From positions 1 to 64,000 of the forward strand of contig JBKDSL010000006.1 in assembly GCA_046340555.1 (NCBI GenBank): a stretch of 64,000 nt of DNA, written 5' to 3'. Positions 44,456 through 52,805 of the stretch are shown here, piece after piece. This DNA comes from JALRAP01 sp046340555. Lineage in GTDB: Bacteria > Bacteroidota > Bacteroidia > AKYH767-A > OLB10. The notes beneath the pieces are model-generated. The model saw only the letters and a program-made list of their open reading frames with translations, made no database searches and was not told where the DNA came from. The number at the start of each line of letters is the position of its first letter. The stretch's first letter is position 1. The translations under genes were made by a program, and so were the position numbers.

Positions 44456-45508
44456 ATGGATTCTGATTTCGACAAGGAACAAAACGAGCAAGATGAGCTT
44501 TATGAGCATCATCGAATATTGGTCGACAAGGGTCAATCGTTATTAAGGATAGACAAGTTTCTGATGATGCGTTTGGAGAACGTTTCCAGAAACAGAATAC
44601 AAAACGCATCTGAAGCAGGAAGCATTTTGGTAAATGCAAAACCGGTTAAGTCAAGTTATAGGGTTAAACCTGGAGACTTGATTACCATCGTTCTTGCCCA
44701 TCCGCCTCGTTTGGTAGAGGTAATTGCACAAGATATCCCAATCGACGTGGTTTACGAGGATGAGGATCTCGTTATCGTGAACAAGCCTGCGGGAATGGTA
44801 GTTCATCCAGGTTACGGAAACTACACAGGCACTTTGGTGAATGCTTTGGCTTACAAGTTCCATCCAGATAAGTTAGGTCAGTCAATTGAATCTGAAACGG
44901 AACGTCCGGGATTGGTACACCGCATAGATAAAAACACTTCCGGATTGGTAGTGGTTTCACGCAATGAGAGGGCCATGACGCATTTGGCGAAGCAATTTTT
45001 TGACCGAACCATTAAGCGGCGTTATATGGCTTTGGCTTGGGGGGATTTTTCTGAAGATAATGGAACGGTTGTTGGACATATTGGCAGAAACCAAACTGAC
45101 CGGAAATCCATGGAGGTATATCCTGAGGGCGACCATGGTAAGCACGCTGTTACACATTTTTCGGTCTTGGAAAGGTTCGGTTATGTGACTCTGATCGAAT
45201 GTCGTTTAGAAACAGGTCGAACACACCAAATCAGGGTGCATATGAAGCATATCGGTCACCCACTTTTCAATGATGAAACGTACGGAGGTAAAAGGATTTT
45301 GAAAGGCACCACTTTTTCCAAATACCAGTCTTTTGTCGAGAATTGTTTTTCCTTGATTCCCGGTCAAGCTCTGCACGCCCGTTCATTAGGTTTTATCCAC
45401 CCATCTACAGGCAAAGAGTTGTATTTTGAAAAAGACCCTCCGGCGGGGTTAAATGCTATTCTGGATAAGTGGCGTGCCTATACCTCTTCGAGAGGTACAG
45501 AAGGTTGA
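44456..45508 (+). CDS. RluA-family pseudouridine synthase, RluD-like
   Basis: A 350-residue enzyme. Residues about 25-90 form an S4 RNA-binding domain (LRIDKFLMMRLENVSRNRIQ, GDLITIVL); the catalytic domain follows, with the family motif RPGLVHRIDKNTSGLVVVS near residue 150-168 holding the catalytic Asp, and later CRLETGRTHQIRVHMKHIGHP. It converts uridines in 23S rRNA to pseudouridine. S4 plus catalytic domain fits RluD, which acts on helix 69, but target assignment is by family only. ATG at 44456 rather than the TTG just before it. Confidence 0.93.
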   Translation: MDSDFDKEQNEQDELYEHHRILVDKGQSLLRIDKFLMMRLENVSRNRIQNASEAGSILVNAKPVKSSYRVKPGDLITIVLAHPPRLVEVIAQDIPIDVVYEDEDLVIVNKPAGMVVHPGYGNYTGTLVNALAYKFHPDKLGQSIESETERPGLVHRIDKNTSGLVVVSRNERAMTHLAKQFFDRTIKRRYMALAWGDFSEDNGTVVGHIGRNQTDRKSMEVYPEGDHGKHAVTHFSVLERFGYVTLIECRLETGRTHQIRVHMKHIGHPLFNDETYGGKRILKGTTFSKYQSFVENCFSLIPGQALHARSLGFIHPSTGKELYFEKDPPAGLNAILDKWRAYTSSRGTEG

Positions 45509-45510
45509 TT

Positions 45511-46635
45511 TCAGATATCAACTTCTTCGAATGTTCTAACAGTATTGTACAACGTGTCACGCTCTACAGGTGTTTTACCAGCATCACGAATTAACTTGAC
45601 AAGTTCCTCTGTGGTCAAAGTTGGATTTTGTTCTTCAGATCCGGCCATTGAGTAAATCTTCGTTGAGTCGTCGATTGTGCCGTCTAAATCATCCACACCG
45701 AATGAAAGACTCATCGCTGCCGTTTCCCTTCCAATCATCGGCCAATATGCTTTTATGTGGGGGAAGTTGTCCATGAAAATCCTGGATACTGCATAGTTTT
45801 TCAAGTCTTCCACCATGGTGGTTTCCGGGATGTTTGACATGTCATTGTCTTTGTTCCGGAATTTCAGTGGAATGAACGTGTTGAACCCTTTGGTACTGTC
45901 TTGTAAGCTGCGAAGCCGTTCCATGTGAAGAGCTCGATGTCTATAACTTTCAATGTGGCCGTAAAGCATGGTGGCATTAGATGCCATGCCAAGTTCATGT
46001 GCCGTTTGATGGATTTCAAGCCATTCATCAGAATTGCATTTGTCGGCACATATTTGATTACGGATTTCGTTATCGAAAATTTCAGCTCCTCCACCCGGCA
46101 ACGAATCCAATCCGGCTTGATGGAGCATGGAAAGTCCGGTCTTGTAATCTACTCCAGCTTTACGAATCATATAATGCAGCTCAACTGCAGTAAATCCTTT
46201 AATGTGCAAATCGGGCCTTATGGCTTTGATTGAGCTCAGAAGGATTTTGAAAAATTCCAAATCCATTTTAGGATGCACGCCTCCAACAATGTGTACTTCA
46301 GTGATAGGTTGGCCTTCGTAAGCTTTGACCTTTTCAACCATTTGGTCTATACTGAGCTCCCAGCCATCTTCCCTGTTTTTATACTGACGTGAGTAGGAGC
46401 AGAAATTGCAAGAGAAGACGCAAACGTTAGTTGGTTCGATGTGAAAGTTACGATTGAAAAAGGTGTTTTTACCATGTCTATTCATTCGAATATCATCGGC
46501 CAACTGCCCTAAGAAGCCAATATCGCCAAGTTCATATAATGCAACGCATTCATCAACATTGATTCTTTCTCCACGCAGCACCTTTTGGCTGATGGCATTC
46601 AATGTTTCATTTTCGTGTATGATTTCTCGATTCAT
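45511..46635 (-). CDS. mqnE: Aminofutalosine synthase (radical SAM), menaquinone futalosine pathway
   Basis: A 374-residue radical SAM enzyme. The 4Fe-4S cluster cysteines are in NVCVFSCNFCSYSR (C-x3-C-x2-C) near residue 72-85. Further motifs are VGGVHPKMDLEFF, SLPGGGAEIFDNEIRNQIC, LGMASNATMLYGHIE, HMERLRSLQDSTKGFNTFIPL and YWPMIG. GGGAEIF plus the LQDSTKGF region points to MqnE rather than the related MqnC. It joins chorismate-derived 3-enolpyruvylbenzoate with adenosyl. Its presence indicates that menaquinone is made by the futalosine route. Confidence 0.9.
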   Translation of the reverse strand: MNREIIHENETLNAISQKVLRGERINVDECVALYELGDIGFLGQLADDIRMNRHGKNTFFNRNFHIEPTNVCVFSCNFCSYSRQYKNREDGWELSIDQMVEKVKAYEGQPITEVHIVGGVHPKMDLEFFKILLSSIKAIRPDLHIKGFTAVELHYMIRKAGVDYKTGLSMLHQAGLDSLPGGGAEIFDNEIRNQICADKCNSDEWLEIHQTAHELGMASNATMLYGHIESYRHRALHMERLRSLQDSTKGFNTFIPLKFRNKDNDMSNIPETTMVEDLKNYAVSRIFMDNFPHIKAYWPMIGRETAAMSLSFGVDDLDGTIDDSTKIYSMAGSEEQNPTLTTEELVKLIRDAGKTPVERDTLYNTVRTFEEVDI

Positions 46636-46678
46636 ATAAATGATTAAACAACGGTTGACAGCTATTGTTTTTCCTACG

Positions 46679-46686
46679 CAAATTTA
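46679..46686 (-). promoter_or_regulatory. -7 promoter element of mqnE
   Basis: Minus-strand TAAATTTG matches TAnnTTTG, 43 nt before the ATG at 46635, downstream of the terminator of the preceding gene. No clear -33. Confidence 0.45.
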
Positions 46687-46710
46687 CAAATGATAGCAGA
46701 CCTAAAGGCA

Positions 46711-46737
46711 TAAAAAAAGCCCTGTTTCCAGGGCTTT
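46711..46737 (-). terminator. Terminator of the M43 protease gene
   Basis: Stem AAAGCCCTG / CAGGGCTTT (46716-46724 and 46729-46737) with a 4-nt loop; on the minus strand it is followed by a run of seven T. It lies 19 nt after the protease stop. Confidence 0.88.
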
Positions 46738-46755
46738 AACTTTAGTGAATTCCGA

Positions 46756-48003
46756 TTATTTGTTGAGAACGATTCTCTCGACAGCCATTTTACGATCGGA
46801 TGAAATCTCCACCATGTAAATGCCGTTTTTTAGAGAACTCAGGTCTATGGAGTTGGTGCCGCTGAAATCACTGATCTGGTGAATAGCAACTACTTGTCCA
46901 ACGGAATTAAGAACCCTAACCATGGCCGACTCTCCGTAATTATATAGGTTGTCAATGTTCAGGATTCCATCGGTAGGATTTGGGTAAATGAAAATACCAA
47001 GATCTTGTGGCTCACTAAGCCCTACTGGTACACAGCCAAGGGAAGCACTTAATGCCGCACGTGTTGAGGTTAGGCACGTGTTCATGCGAATGCCCTGACC
47101 CTCTGTGAACATGTACATACAGGCATCATTGGTATAATCCATGTAATTCATAGTCATCATTTGAGGGCTTCCTGAACAATTGGTAGCCAGGGTAGGGAAT
47201 GCTGGACAACCAAAATTAGAAGTAGTATGAAGCGGGGTGTCGGTTACGAAATCGTTACCGCAATTTGAATCGCCCCAGATATGGCGTAAGTTCAACCAAT
47301 GTCCCACTTCATGAGTGGCTGTTCTTCCTCTGTTATAGGATGAGGTAGTTCCCAGAGCTCCTGGTCCCCCAACAGAACCATTCAGCAAAACAACACCATC
47401 TGTAGCAGCAGCTCCACCTGGGAATTGGGCATACCCCAAAAGGCCGCTTCCTAGGTTTCCTACCCAGATATTTAGATATTGTGTGGCAGGCCAAGCATCG
47501 TCGCCACCTTGAGCATTGAACTTGATACCATTATTAGTGCTGAATGAAGTGACCGTAGTTTGTTTACGGATAATGCCATCGGTTGGATTTCCTTGCGGAT
47601 CGCGCTGGGCTAGACAAAACTGGATTCCTGTGTTTGCCTTCAATGGTTTGAAAACTGTTGGTATCAAACTGGTGTCTGAGTTCGTTGCAGCATAATCGCT
47701 GTTGAGTACATTCAATTGCGCTTGAATACGGGCATTGGATATGTTTTGTGTGGTAGAATTGGTGCTATAGAGAACGTGAAAAACTACAGGAATCGTAACA
47801 ATGCCTGTTGTTTTCCAGCTAGGGTCGTTTTCCATGCTGTTGAGCATAAGCTGGTCTATCACCTGCTGTCTTGATTCGTAATTTGGATCTACTGTTTTTA
47901 AGTATTCATGATGTTGCATGGTGCCGCAGCGATCATGTTGGGCCAAAACAGATTGGTTGAACAACAAAACCAATGATAGTAATGAGAGTAATTGTTTTTT
48001 CAT
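46756..48003 (-). CDS. M43-family secreted zinc metalloprotease with T9SS sorting domain
   Basis: A 415-residue protein from the ATG at 48003, which directly begins a signal peptide (MKKQLLSLLSLVLLFNQSVLAQ); an in-frame ATG 87 nt upstream would bury it. The catalytic zinc motif is HEVGHWLNLRH at about residues 231-241 (HExxHxxGxxH type with N in place of the G), followed by the metzincin Met-turn candidate MMTMNYMDYT. The pappalysin/cytophagalysin family cleaves extracellular proteins. The C-terminal sorting domain starts FIYPNPTDGILNIDN and ends MAVERIVLNK. A purine-rich AAGAAAAGAAATCC leader precedes the start. Confidence 0.92.
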   Translation of the reverse strand: MKKQLLSLLSLVLLFNQSVLAQHDRCGTMQHHEYLKTVDPNYESRQQVIDQLMLNSMENDPSWKTTGIVTIPVVFHVLYSTNSTTQNISNARIQAQLNVLNSDYAATNSDTSLIPTVFKPLKANTGIQFCLAQRDPQGNPTDGIIRKQTTVTSFSTNNGIKFNAQGGDDAWPATQYLNIWVGNLGSGLLGYAQFPGGAAATDGVVLLNGSVGGPGALGTTSSYNRGRTATHEVGHWLNLRHIWGDSNCGNDFVTDTPLHTTSNFGCPAFPTLATNCSGSPQMMTMNYMDYTNDACMYMFTEGQGIRMNTCLTSTRAALSASLGCVPVGLSEPQDLGIFIYPNPTDGILNIDNLYNYGESAMVRVLNSVGQVVAIHQISDFSGTNSIDLSSLKNGIYMVEISSDRKMAVERIVLNK

Positions 48004-48233
48004 GCTAGAAGGATTTCTTTTCTTAAATGGTTTTATAGTGTAAATATAATAGTCTTTAACCATATTTGGTATATTATTGATATTCATCATTTTATGATTT
48101 TTTTACATGTTCTTTGTCCACGTAATCTTAATATAGCAGACTCTTGATGCTAAGCATGTAAACCAACTTGATATTAAAGTGTTATTGAATCAGTAGCATT
48201 CGCTCAGGTAAAATTTAGACTTTAATTAGGCCT

Positions 48234-48929
48234 ATGAAATATCGAATATTGTTGGCGGAGGATGAGCCTTCTTTGAATGAAACAATTCGCTTGAACCTTG
48301 AATTGGAAGGTTATAAAGTCAGTGCCGTATCTGATGGTAAATCCGCACTTAAAACTTTTAAATCCGAGCGCTTCAATCTGGTTATTCTAGACGTAATGAT
48401 GCCCGAAATGGATGGATTCACCGTTTGTGAATCCATACGGCTAGAGAATAACTCTGTTCCAATTCTGTTTTTAACAGCTAAGAACACTGGCTCTGATCGC
48501 GTAATGGGCTTAAAGCTTGGCGCAGATGATTACCTGAGCAAACCTTTCAATCTAGAGGAATTGCTATTGCGCGTTCAAAATCTCCTAAAAAGGTCAACCA
48601 ATGCTGTTGTTTCTCTTCCCACTAAAATCACCATTGGAAACAATTCTGTTGACTTCATCTCTCAGGAGATAACATCCAAAGACGGAAAGAAGACGCCACT
48701 CACAAAAAAGGAATTCATGCTTCTAAAGTTGTTGGTGGAACGCAGGAACGAGGTGGTTTCAAGAGAGCATATTTTGGAAACGGTTTGGGGTTATGATGTC
48801 TATCCTTCAACTCGGACCATAGACAATTTCATTGTGTCGTTTAGAAAGTATTTTGAAGTTGACCCCGCCAACCCGGAATATTTTATTTCTGTAAGAGGCG
48901 TGGGTTACAAGTTTGTAGACAATGACTGA
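48234..48929 (+). CDS. OmpR-family response regulator
   Basis: A 231-residue two-component regulator. Receiver domain 1-120: acidic pair EDE near residue 9-11, phospho-acceptor in NLVILDVMMPEMDGF (Asp at about 53), LFLTAKN with the switch Thr, and LSKPFNLEELLLRV with Lys. The C-terminal winged helix (about 130-230) has the OmpR pattern LTKKEFMLLKLLVERRNEVVSRE and ends with ISVRGVGYKF. It binds DNA to control transcription. No histidine kinase gene is adjacent, so its partner and targets are unknown. Confidence 0.94.
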   Translation: MKYRILLAEDEPSLNETIRLNLELEGYKVSAVSDGKSALKTFKSERFNLVILDVMMPEMDGFTVCESIRLENNSVPILFLTAKNTGSDRVMGLKLGADDYLSKPFNLEELLLRVQNLLKRSTNAVVSLPTKITIGNNSVDFISQEITSKDGKKTPLTKKEFMLLKLLVERRNEVVSREHILETVWGYDVYPSTRTIDNFIVSFRKYFEVDPANPEYFISVRGVGYKFVDND

Positions 48930-48952
48930 TCTTTTTAAATGACTTTGGCAGT

Positions 48953-49327
48953 ATGAATCGTTTAGCTGTTTTTTTAGCACGTTTGGTGACAATGACCTTG
49001 GCGGTCATCATCACTGATTGGATGCTTTCAGGTATAAGTGTGAGTGGTGTGCCAGCTGCAATAATAATTTCCTTGGTCTTATCGATTTTAAACCTGATAG
49101 TTAAGCCACTTTTGATTTTCTTGACACTTCCAATCACGGTTTTCACATTTGGCATTTTCCTTTTTTTTATAAATGCCTTGATTGTTCTGATTGCGGCTTG
49201 GATGGTGCCCGGATTCCAAGTTGATAGCTTCTGGTGGGCTTTGGCTTTTAGTATTATACTCTCACTAACATCCTCCGTCTTGGAAACTCTTGGCTCAAAA
49301 GGATCTACAGCAAGAAAGCACTACTGA
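48953..49327 (+). CDS. YvlD/phage-holin-4-like membrane protein
   Basis: A 124-residue protein with four hydrophobic helices (FLARLVTMTLAVIITDWMLSG, AAIIISLVLSILNLIVKP, LTLPITVFTFGIFLFFINALIVLIAAWMVPGF, WWALAFSIILSLTSSVLE). The N-L-I-V-K-P-x-L and F-x-I-N-A motifs match PF04020 (YvlD), a small membrane family of unknown function despite the holin-like name. 23 nt after the regulator and likely cotranscribed with it. Confidence 0.85.
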   Translation: MNRLAVFLARLVTMTLAVIITDWMLSGISVSGVPAAIIISLVLSILNLIVKPLLIFLTLPITVFTFGIFLFFINALIVLIAAWMVPGFQVDSFWWALAFSIILSLTSSVLETLGSKGSTARKHY

Positions 49328-49329
49328 TT

Positions 49330-50982
49330 TTACCGTTTACAAAGTTCTGTGTAAGGGCAATACTGACATCTTGACAAATCGTGCGTTTGCAAAAAGGGGA
49401 TGTCAGGATTATAAATTTGGTTAAGTAATTCAACTAGTCGGCTCTTAAATTCCTTCATTTTTTCAGAGTCAATTCCATGTTTTGGGAAGGATACCCCATC
49501 TTTCAACTGCCTGACTGCATAAAACCCGGCTTTTACATTTCTTTCAGGATGAATGCTTTCATAAAGCAATTTATAAAGATGTAGTTGGAAAAGTGTTTTC
49601 TTTTTAGGATTCTTGAAAAGTTCGATAATGCCGGCTGATTCGAGTTCCACATTGCCCGTCTTATAATCGATAATACGATAGCCATCATTCACCAAATCGA
49701 CGCGATCGAAAATTCCTGTCAAATTGATTTCTTCCTGCCCGATTTCAATAGATGTATTGAATCTTCCTTCGGTTTTTTCAATGGTGAAAGGCGTTGATTT
49801 TTGATCTGCCTTTAAAATCTTTACCACCATGGTTTTTATCACTTCTCCCGTCAGTATATCGGTTCCTTGAAGTTGATTGTATTTTGTTGAAAACTCATCA
49901 TCAACCACGTCTTCTACCAACCGATTGCTTTTTAACAACATCTCATTCACGTCGTCATTCGCAACGAATTTTACTTGGAATGGAGCATAAAGCAATTCCA
50001 TGACCTTATGCAGGATATTTCCAAATCCTGCAGCATCAATTTTTTCTGAATCTTCTTGTTCTTCACGAAGCCCCGCAACATGTTTAAAATAGAATTGTAA
50101 GGAGCAATTTATATAAGTAGAAATTGCCGTGCTAGACAATGCACCTCGTTTTTCCGTTTCTGCCCCTTTAATAAAGTACTGTAGGGTCTCCATTACTGAA
50201 GCGTCCTTCGTTATGGATATGGGTTCATATGACGGTGAACCCAAAGAAGCTGCAACCGATCGTTGATTTATTTTTATGTTAGGAGATGACTTTGGACCGA
50301 CTTCGCGAATTAATTGTTGGATATATCTTGAAGGCTCGCCACCGCCAGTTGCCCCGGCTTCCGAATTGTATGTTAGGTATATCCGTTTGGCTCTATGCAG
50401 TAATCTATAGAAATGATACGCGTAGGATGATTCACGCTCCAAATAAGTTGATAAACCGAAAGCCTTCCGTAGAGCGAATGGGATAAACGAGTGGTGCTGG
50501 CCATCTGCAGGCAATACTCCCTCGTTTACATTTAGTAAAATGATGTTTTCAAAATCCAACCCCCGGGTTTCTAAAAAACCCATTACTTGTAGTCCTTGAA
50601 CGGGCTCGCCAGAAAACGGTATTCTTAATGCATTAACCAAGTCTCTGATGATTGTCCAAGCTGTTTCTGTGCGAATTTCGGTTAAATGGTTTTTTAAAAG
50701 ATTCTCCGCTTTTTGAATTTCTGCTGCCATGAAACGCAATATGTCATTTTCAAAGCCAGGCCTATTTGTGCCGTTTTCGACAATCAGCAATAACAAGTTT
50801 GATACATTTTGAAAAGTACTTGAAGAGTCTTCTGCACCTTTAAATACCTTTACCGCATCTTCAAATCCGAATAAATCTGAAATTTGATTACTGTTCAACC
50901 TCCATTCATGTATTTTCGGATCGGGTCTTTGGATTGAAAATGATGATGCAATGAGTGGGTGAGCTATGGTCTGTTTTACCAT
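49330..50982 (-). pseudogene. AddB-like nuclease, C-terminal part after an in-frame TGA
   Basis: The part of an AddB/RexB-like protein beyond the internal TGA. The same frame continues without shift; the codons between the stop and the ATG at 50982 read ECLFDLR. Residues 1-330 are the second helicase-like region (VQGLQVMGFLETRGLDFENIILLNVNEGVLP). The C-terminal PD-(D/E)XK nuclease domain has GFGNILHKVMELLY, GIFDRVDLVNDGYRIIDYKTG with the catalytic D-x-K, and a final CQYCPYTELC that with an upstream Cys may hold an Fe-S cluster. The ATG 22 nt after the stop would allow reinitiation, so this half could still be made. Confidence 0.75.
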
Positions 50983-51003
50983 TCTGAGGTCGAATAAACA
51001 TTC

Positions 51004-52116
51004 TCAATTTGCGCTTTTAACACCTGCTTCTGCTAGCCTCTTTAGTGTTACTATAAAACTGGCGAATTGCGATTGCTTCAATGGAAATCCCATCGTGACA
51101 TTGAGGGAGTTTATTTCCTCAGGTATTGCGAAAAGCACAGGTAGCAAGGTCTTTTCATCCGGCAGAATGACGGCAGTCCGTTGAATGGATTCAGGAGATT
51201 CCTTGCAAATGTCTTTCAGTAATTGACCTGTTAGTTTTGCTTGACCAGCCAACAATGGTACGGATATGATATCGATTACTTTTGGTTTTGTTGATATTCG
51301 ATCAGTTGGTTTTGTTGGATGTGTCTTGAGGATTTCCGATTCACGGAAGTAGGCGCCAGCTTCATGCAATGGGTCTTTCACATAAAGGTCATCCGTATCC
51401 CATTTTATTTCAGTTTTGGTCAGTTTGCCTAACTCTGAAATCATCCTTTCTTCAATTAATGAAAACCCATGAAAACCCGCGAATACTATCTTTTCGTGAT
51501 TAGGCTTGTAATTCCCCTCCTTCAGATCTTTGAGGAACAGTCGGTAGCTTCTGCCCTCGTAAGATAGGTTTCTCTTGGTTAGCTCCTGTTGGAATCCCTC
51601 GTAAATAGATCTTAGGTTGTTCCAGTTTTCGGCAAATTCCTTTTGTAGCTTGGTGAGACTGCCCACGTCCATGGTTTTGATGAAACCAGTAAGGAATTTC
51701 AATGATTCTGCATCAGGAAGAAATTTAGCATCAATCAACTTAAGTTCAGCGATGTTCCTAAACATAAATACGGGGTCTTCCACTTGTTTGTCGGCTTCAT
51801 CAAAATCACCAAGCAACATTCTTCCCCAAGGGTAAAATTTTCCAAAGTCATGCTGCGGCCAATGGATTTTGTACACATCGTAAAGCGTGGTTAACAATTC
51901 CATTTCTTCGCTTACGGGGTAGCCTGAACTGGTTGAAACAAAATCGGCAATCGACATTACCTTCGGCGCCCATACAGGTTTTCCAATATGATGGGCAAAA
52001 CGGTTTCTGAAAATAAGACATGCCCTTCTTGTTGGGAAGACCACACTCACCTTACTTGGGTCCGACAATCCCTGGGCAATTAATTCTTTTGCTATTTCAT
52101 CTATGAAAGTATCCAT
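51004..52116 (-). pseudogene. AddB-like protein, N-terminal part ending at an in-frame TGA
   Basis: 370 residues from the ATG at 52116 to a TGA at 51004-51006. It contains the inactive helicase-like N-terminal region of AddB: VSVVFPTRRACLIFRNRFA, PKVMSIADFV, and GFHGFSLIEERMI, ending ILPDEKTLLPVLFAIPEEIN and NVTMGFPLKQSQFASFI. In intact homologues the sequence runs straight on to the part now downstream of the stop; the expected joined length is 928 residues, normal for the family. The stop could come from CGA or GGA by one base. AddAB-type enzymes process double-strand breaks; no AddA partner lies in this window. Confidence 0.75.
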
Positions 52117-52184
52117 TATTGTAAAGTTGGCAAAAATGAAGGGTAGTTCTAACTTTAAATTAAATTTTTGCGCAATTTTAGCAA

Positions 52185-52751
52185 GTGTGTCGTAACATCC
52201 TCAAATACACGATTTTCATTTTTTTTGTTGCATCGATTTCGCCGGGATGTAATAGGAGGTTTTCTGATTTACAGACAGAACCTGACAATTCAAATCCTTC
52301 CCTTGGGGCATTTTGGGAAGTATCAGAGGAAAAACATGGTGGTTTCCCGTGCCAGTCTGATGTTTCTGTTCCAAATCGTTATCGACTAGTTCAACCAGAC
52401 ACTTCTTACGTTTTTGGTCAATTACGGAATTCAAAAGGGTTGACCGATACAATAACAGTTCAATTGCCTATGTCGGACGGCTCCTTGGTTTTCGCAAGAC
52501 TTTCCCGTTCAGCATCTGTTCCTTTGGAGTTTGATTCCAAGTATGGGATTTCTGCTTATTCAGGGAAGGTTTCTGGATTGGATGGTTCAATGGTCAGGCT
52601 AGAGAAGGATCCGAAAAAGGGACTTCGACTTATGGTATTGGTTAAGTCTTGGACTAGCATATTGCTTCAGGTTTGCAATCAAGAGCCATGGCATTATGTG
52701 GTCTTTGAAAAGAATGATTTGCCCACCGGAGCTAAAACCGGATTCGAATAA
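52185..52751 (+). CDS. Putative lipoprotein resembling the propeptide of the next-door protease
   Basis: A 188-residue protein starting with GTG at 52185 (a TAG is in frame 6 nt before). The N-terminal hydrophobic stretch ends ASISPGC, a possible lipobox with Cys22, although Ser at -3 is unusual. Residues about 65-165 align by eye with residues 43-148 of the protease encoded 54 nt downstream. Both have T/S-x-V-x-x-x-P-x-x-D-G, then P-x-x-x-x-x-K-Y-x-x-S-x-Y-S-G, then G-x-x-x-M-V-L. The C-terminal 25 residues have a lone Cys and no match. There is no protease domain. It may be a stand-alone propeptide acting on the protease; that is inference. Confidence 0.8.
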   Translation: MCRNILKYTIFIFFVASISPGCNRRFSDLQTEPDNSNPSLGAFWEVSEEKHGGFPCQSDVSVPNRYRLVQPDTSYVFGQLRNSKGLTDTITVQLPMSDGSLVFARLSRSASVPLEFDSKYGISAYSGKVSGLDGSMVRLEKDPKKGLRLMVLVKSWTSILLQVCNQEPWHYVVFEKNDLPTGAKTGFE

Positions 52752-52805
52752 ACTTTAATTCATAATATTGGTTTCTAAATTTCCAACCGTAATACTCCCA
52801 ATAAA

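Noticed and set aside
45511..46635. Calling this gene mqnC (cyclic dehypoxanthine futalosine synthase)
   Set aside because: GGGAEIF and the LQDSTKGFNTFIPL region fit the aminofutalosine synthase branch better, although only alignment would settle it.
48953..49327. Phage holin, suggesting a prophage remnant
   Set aside because: The family name is misleading; YvlD-type proteins are chromosomal and no phage genes are nearby.
51004..51006. TGA read as selenocysteine in the addB-like gene
   Set aside because: The position is not a catalytic or cysteine position in the family, no hairpin typical of a bacterial SECIS follows directly, and no selenocysteine genes are visible.
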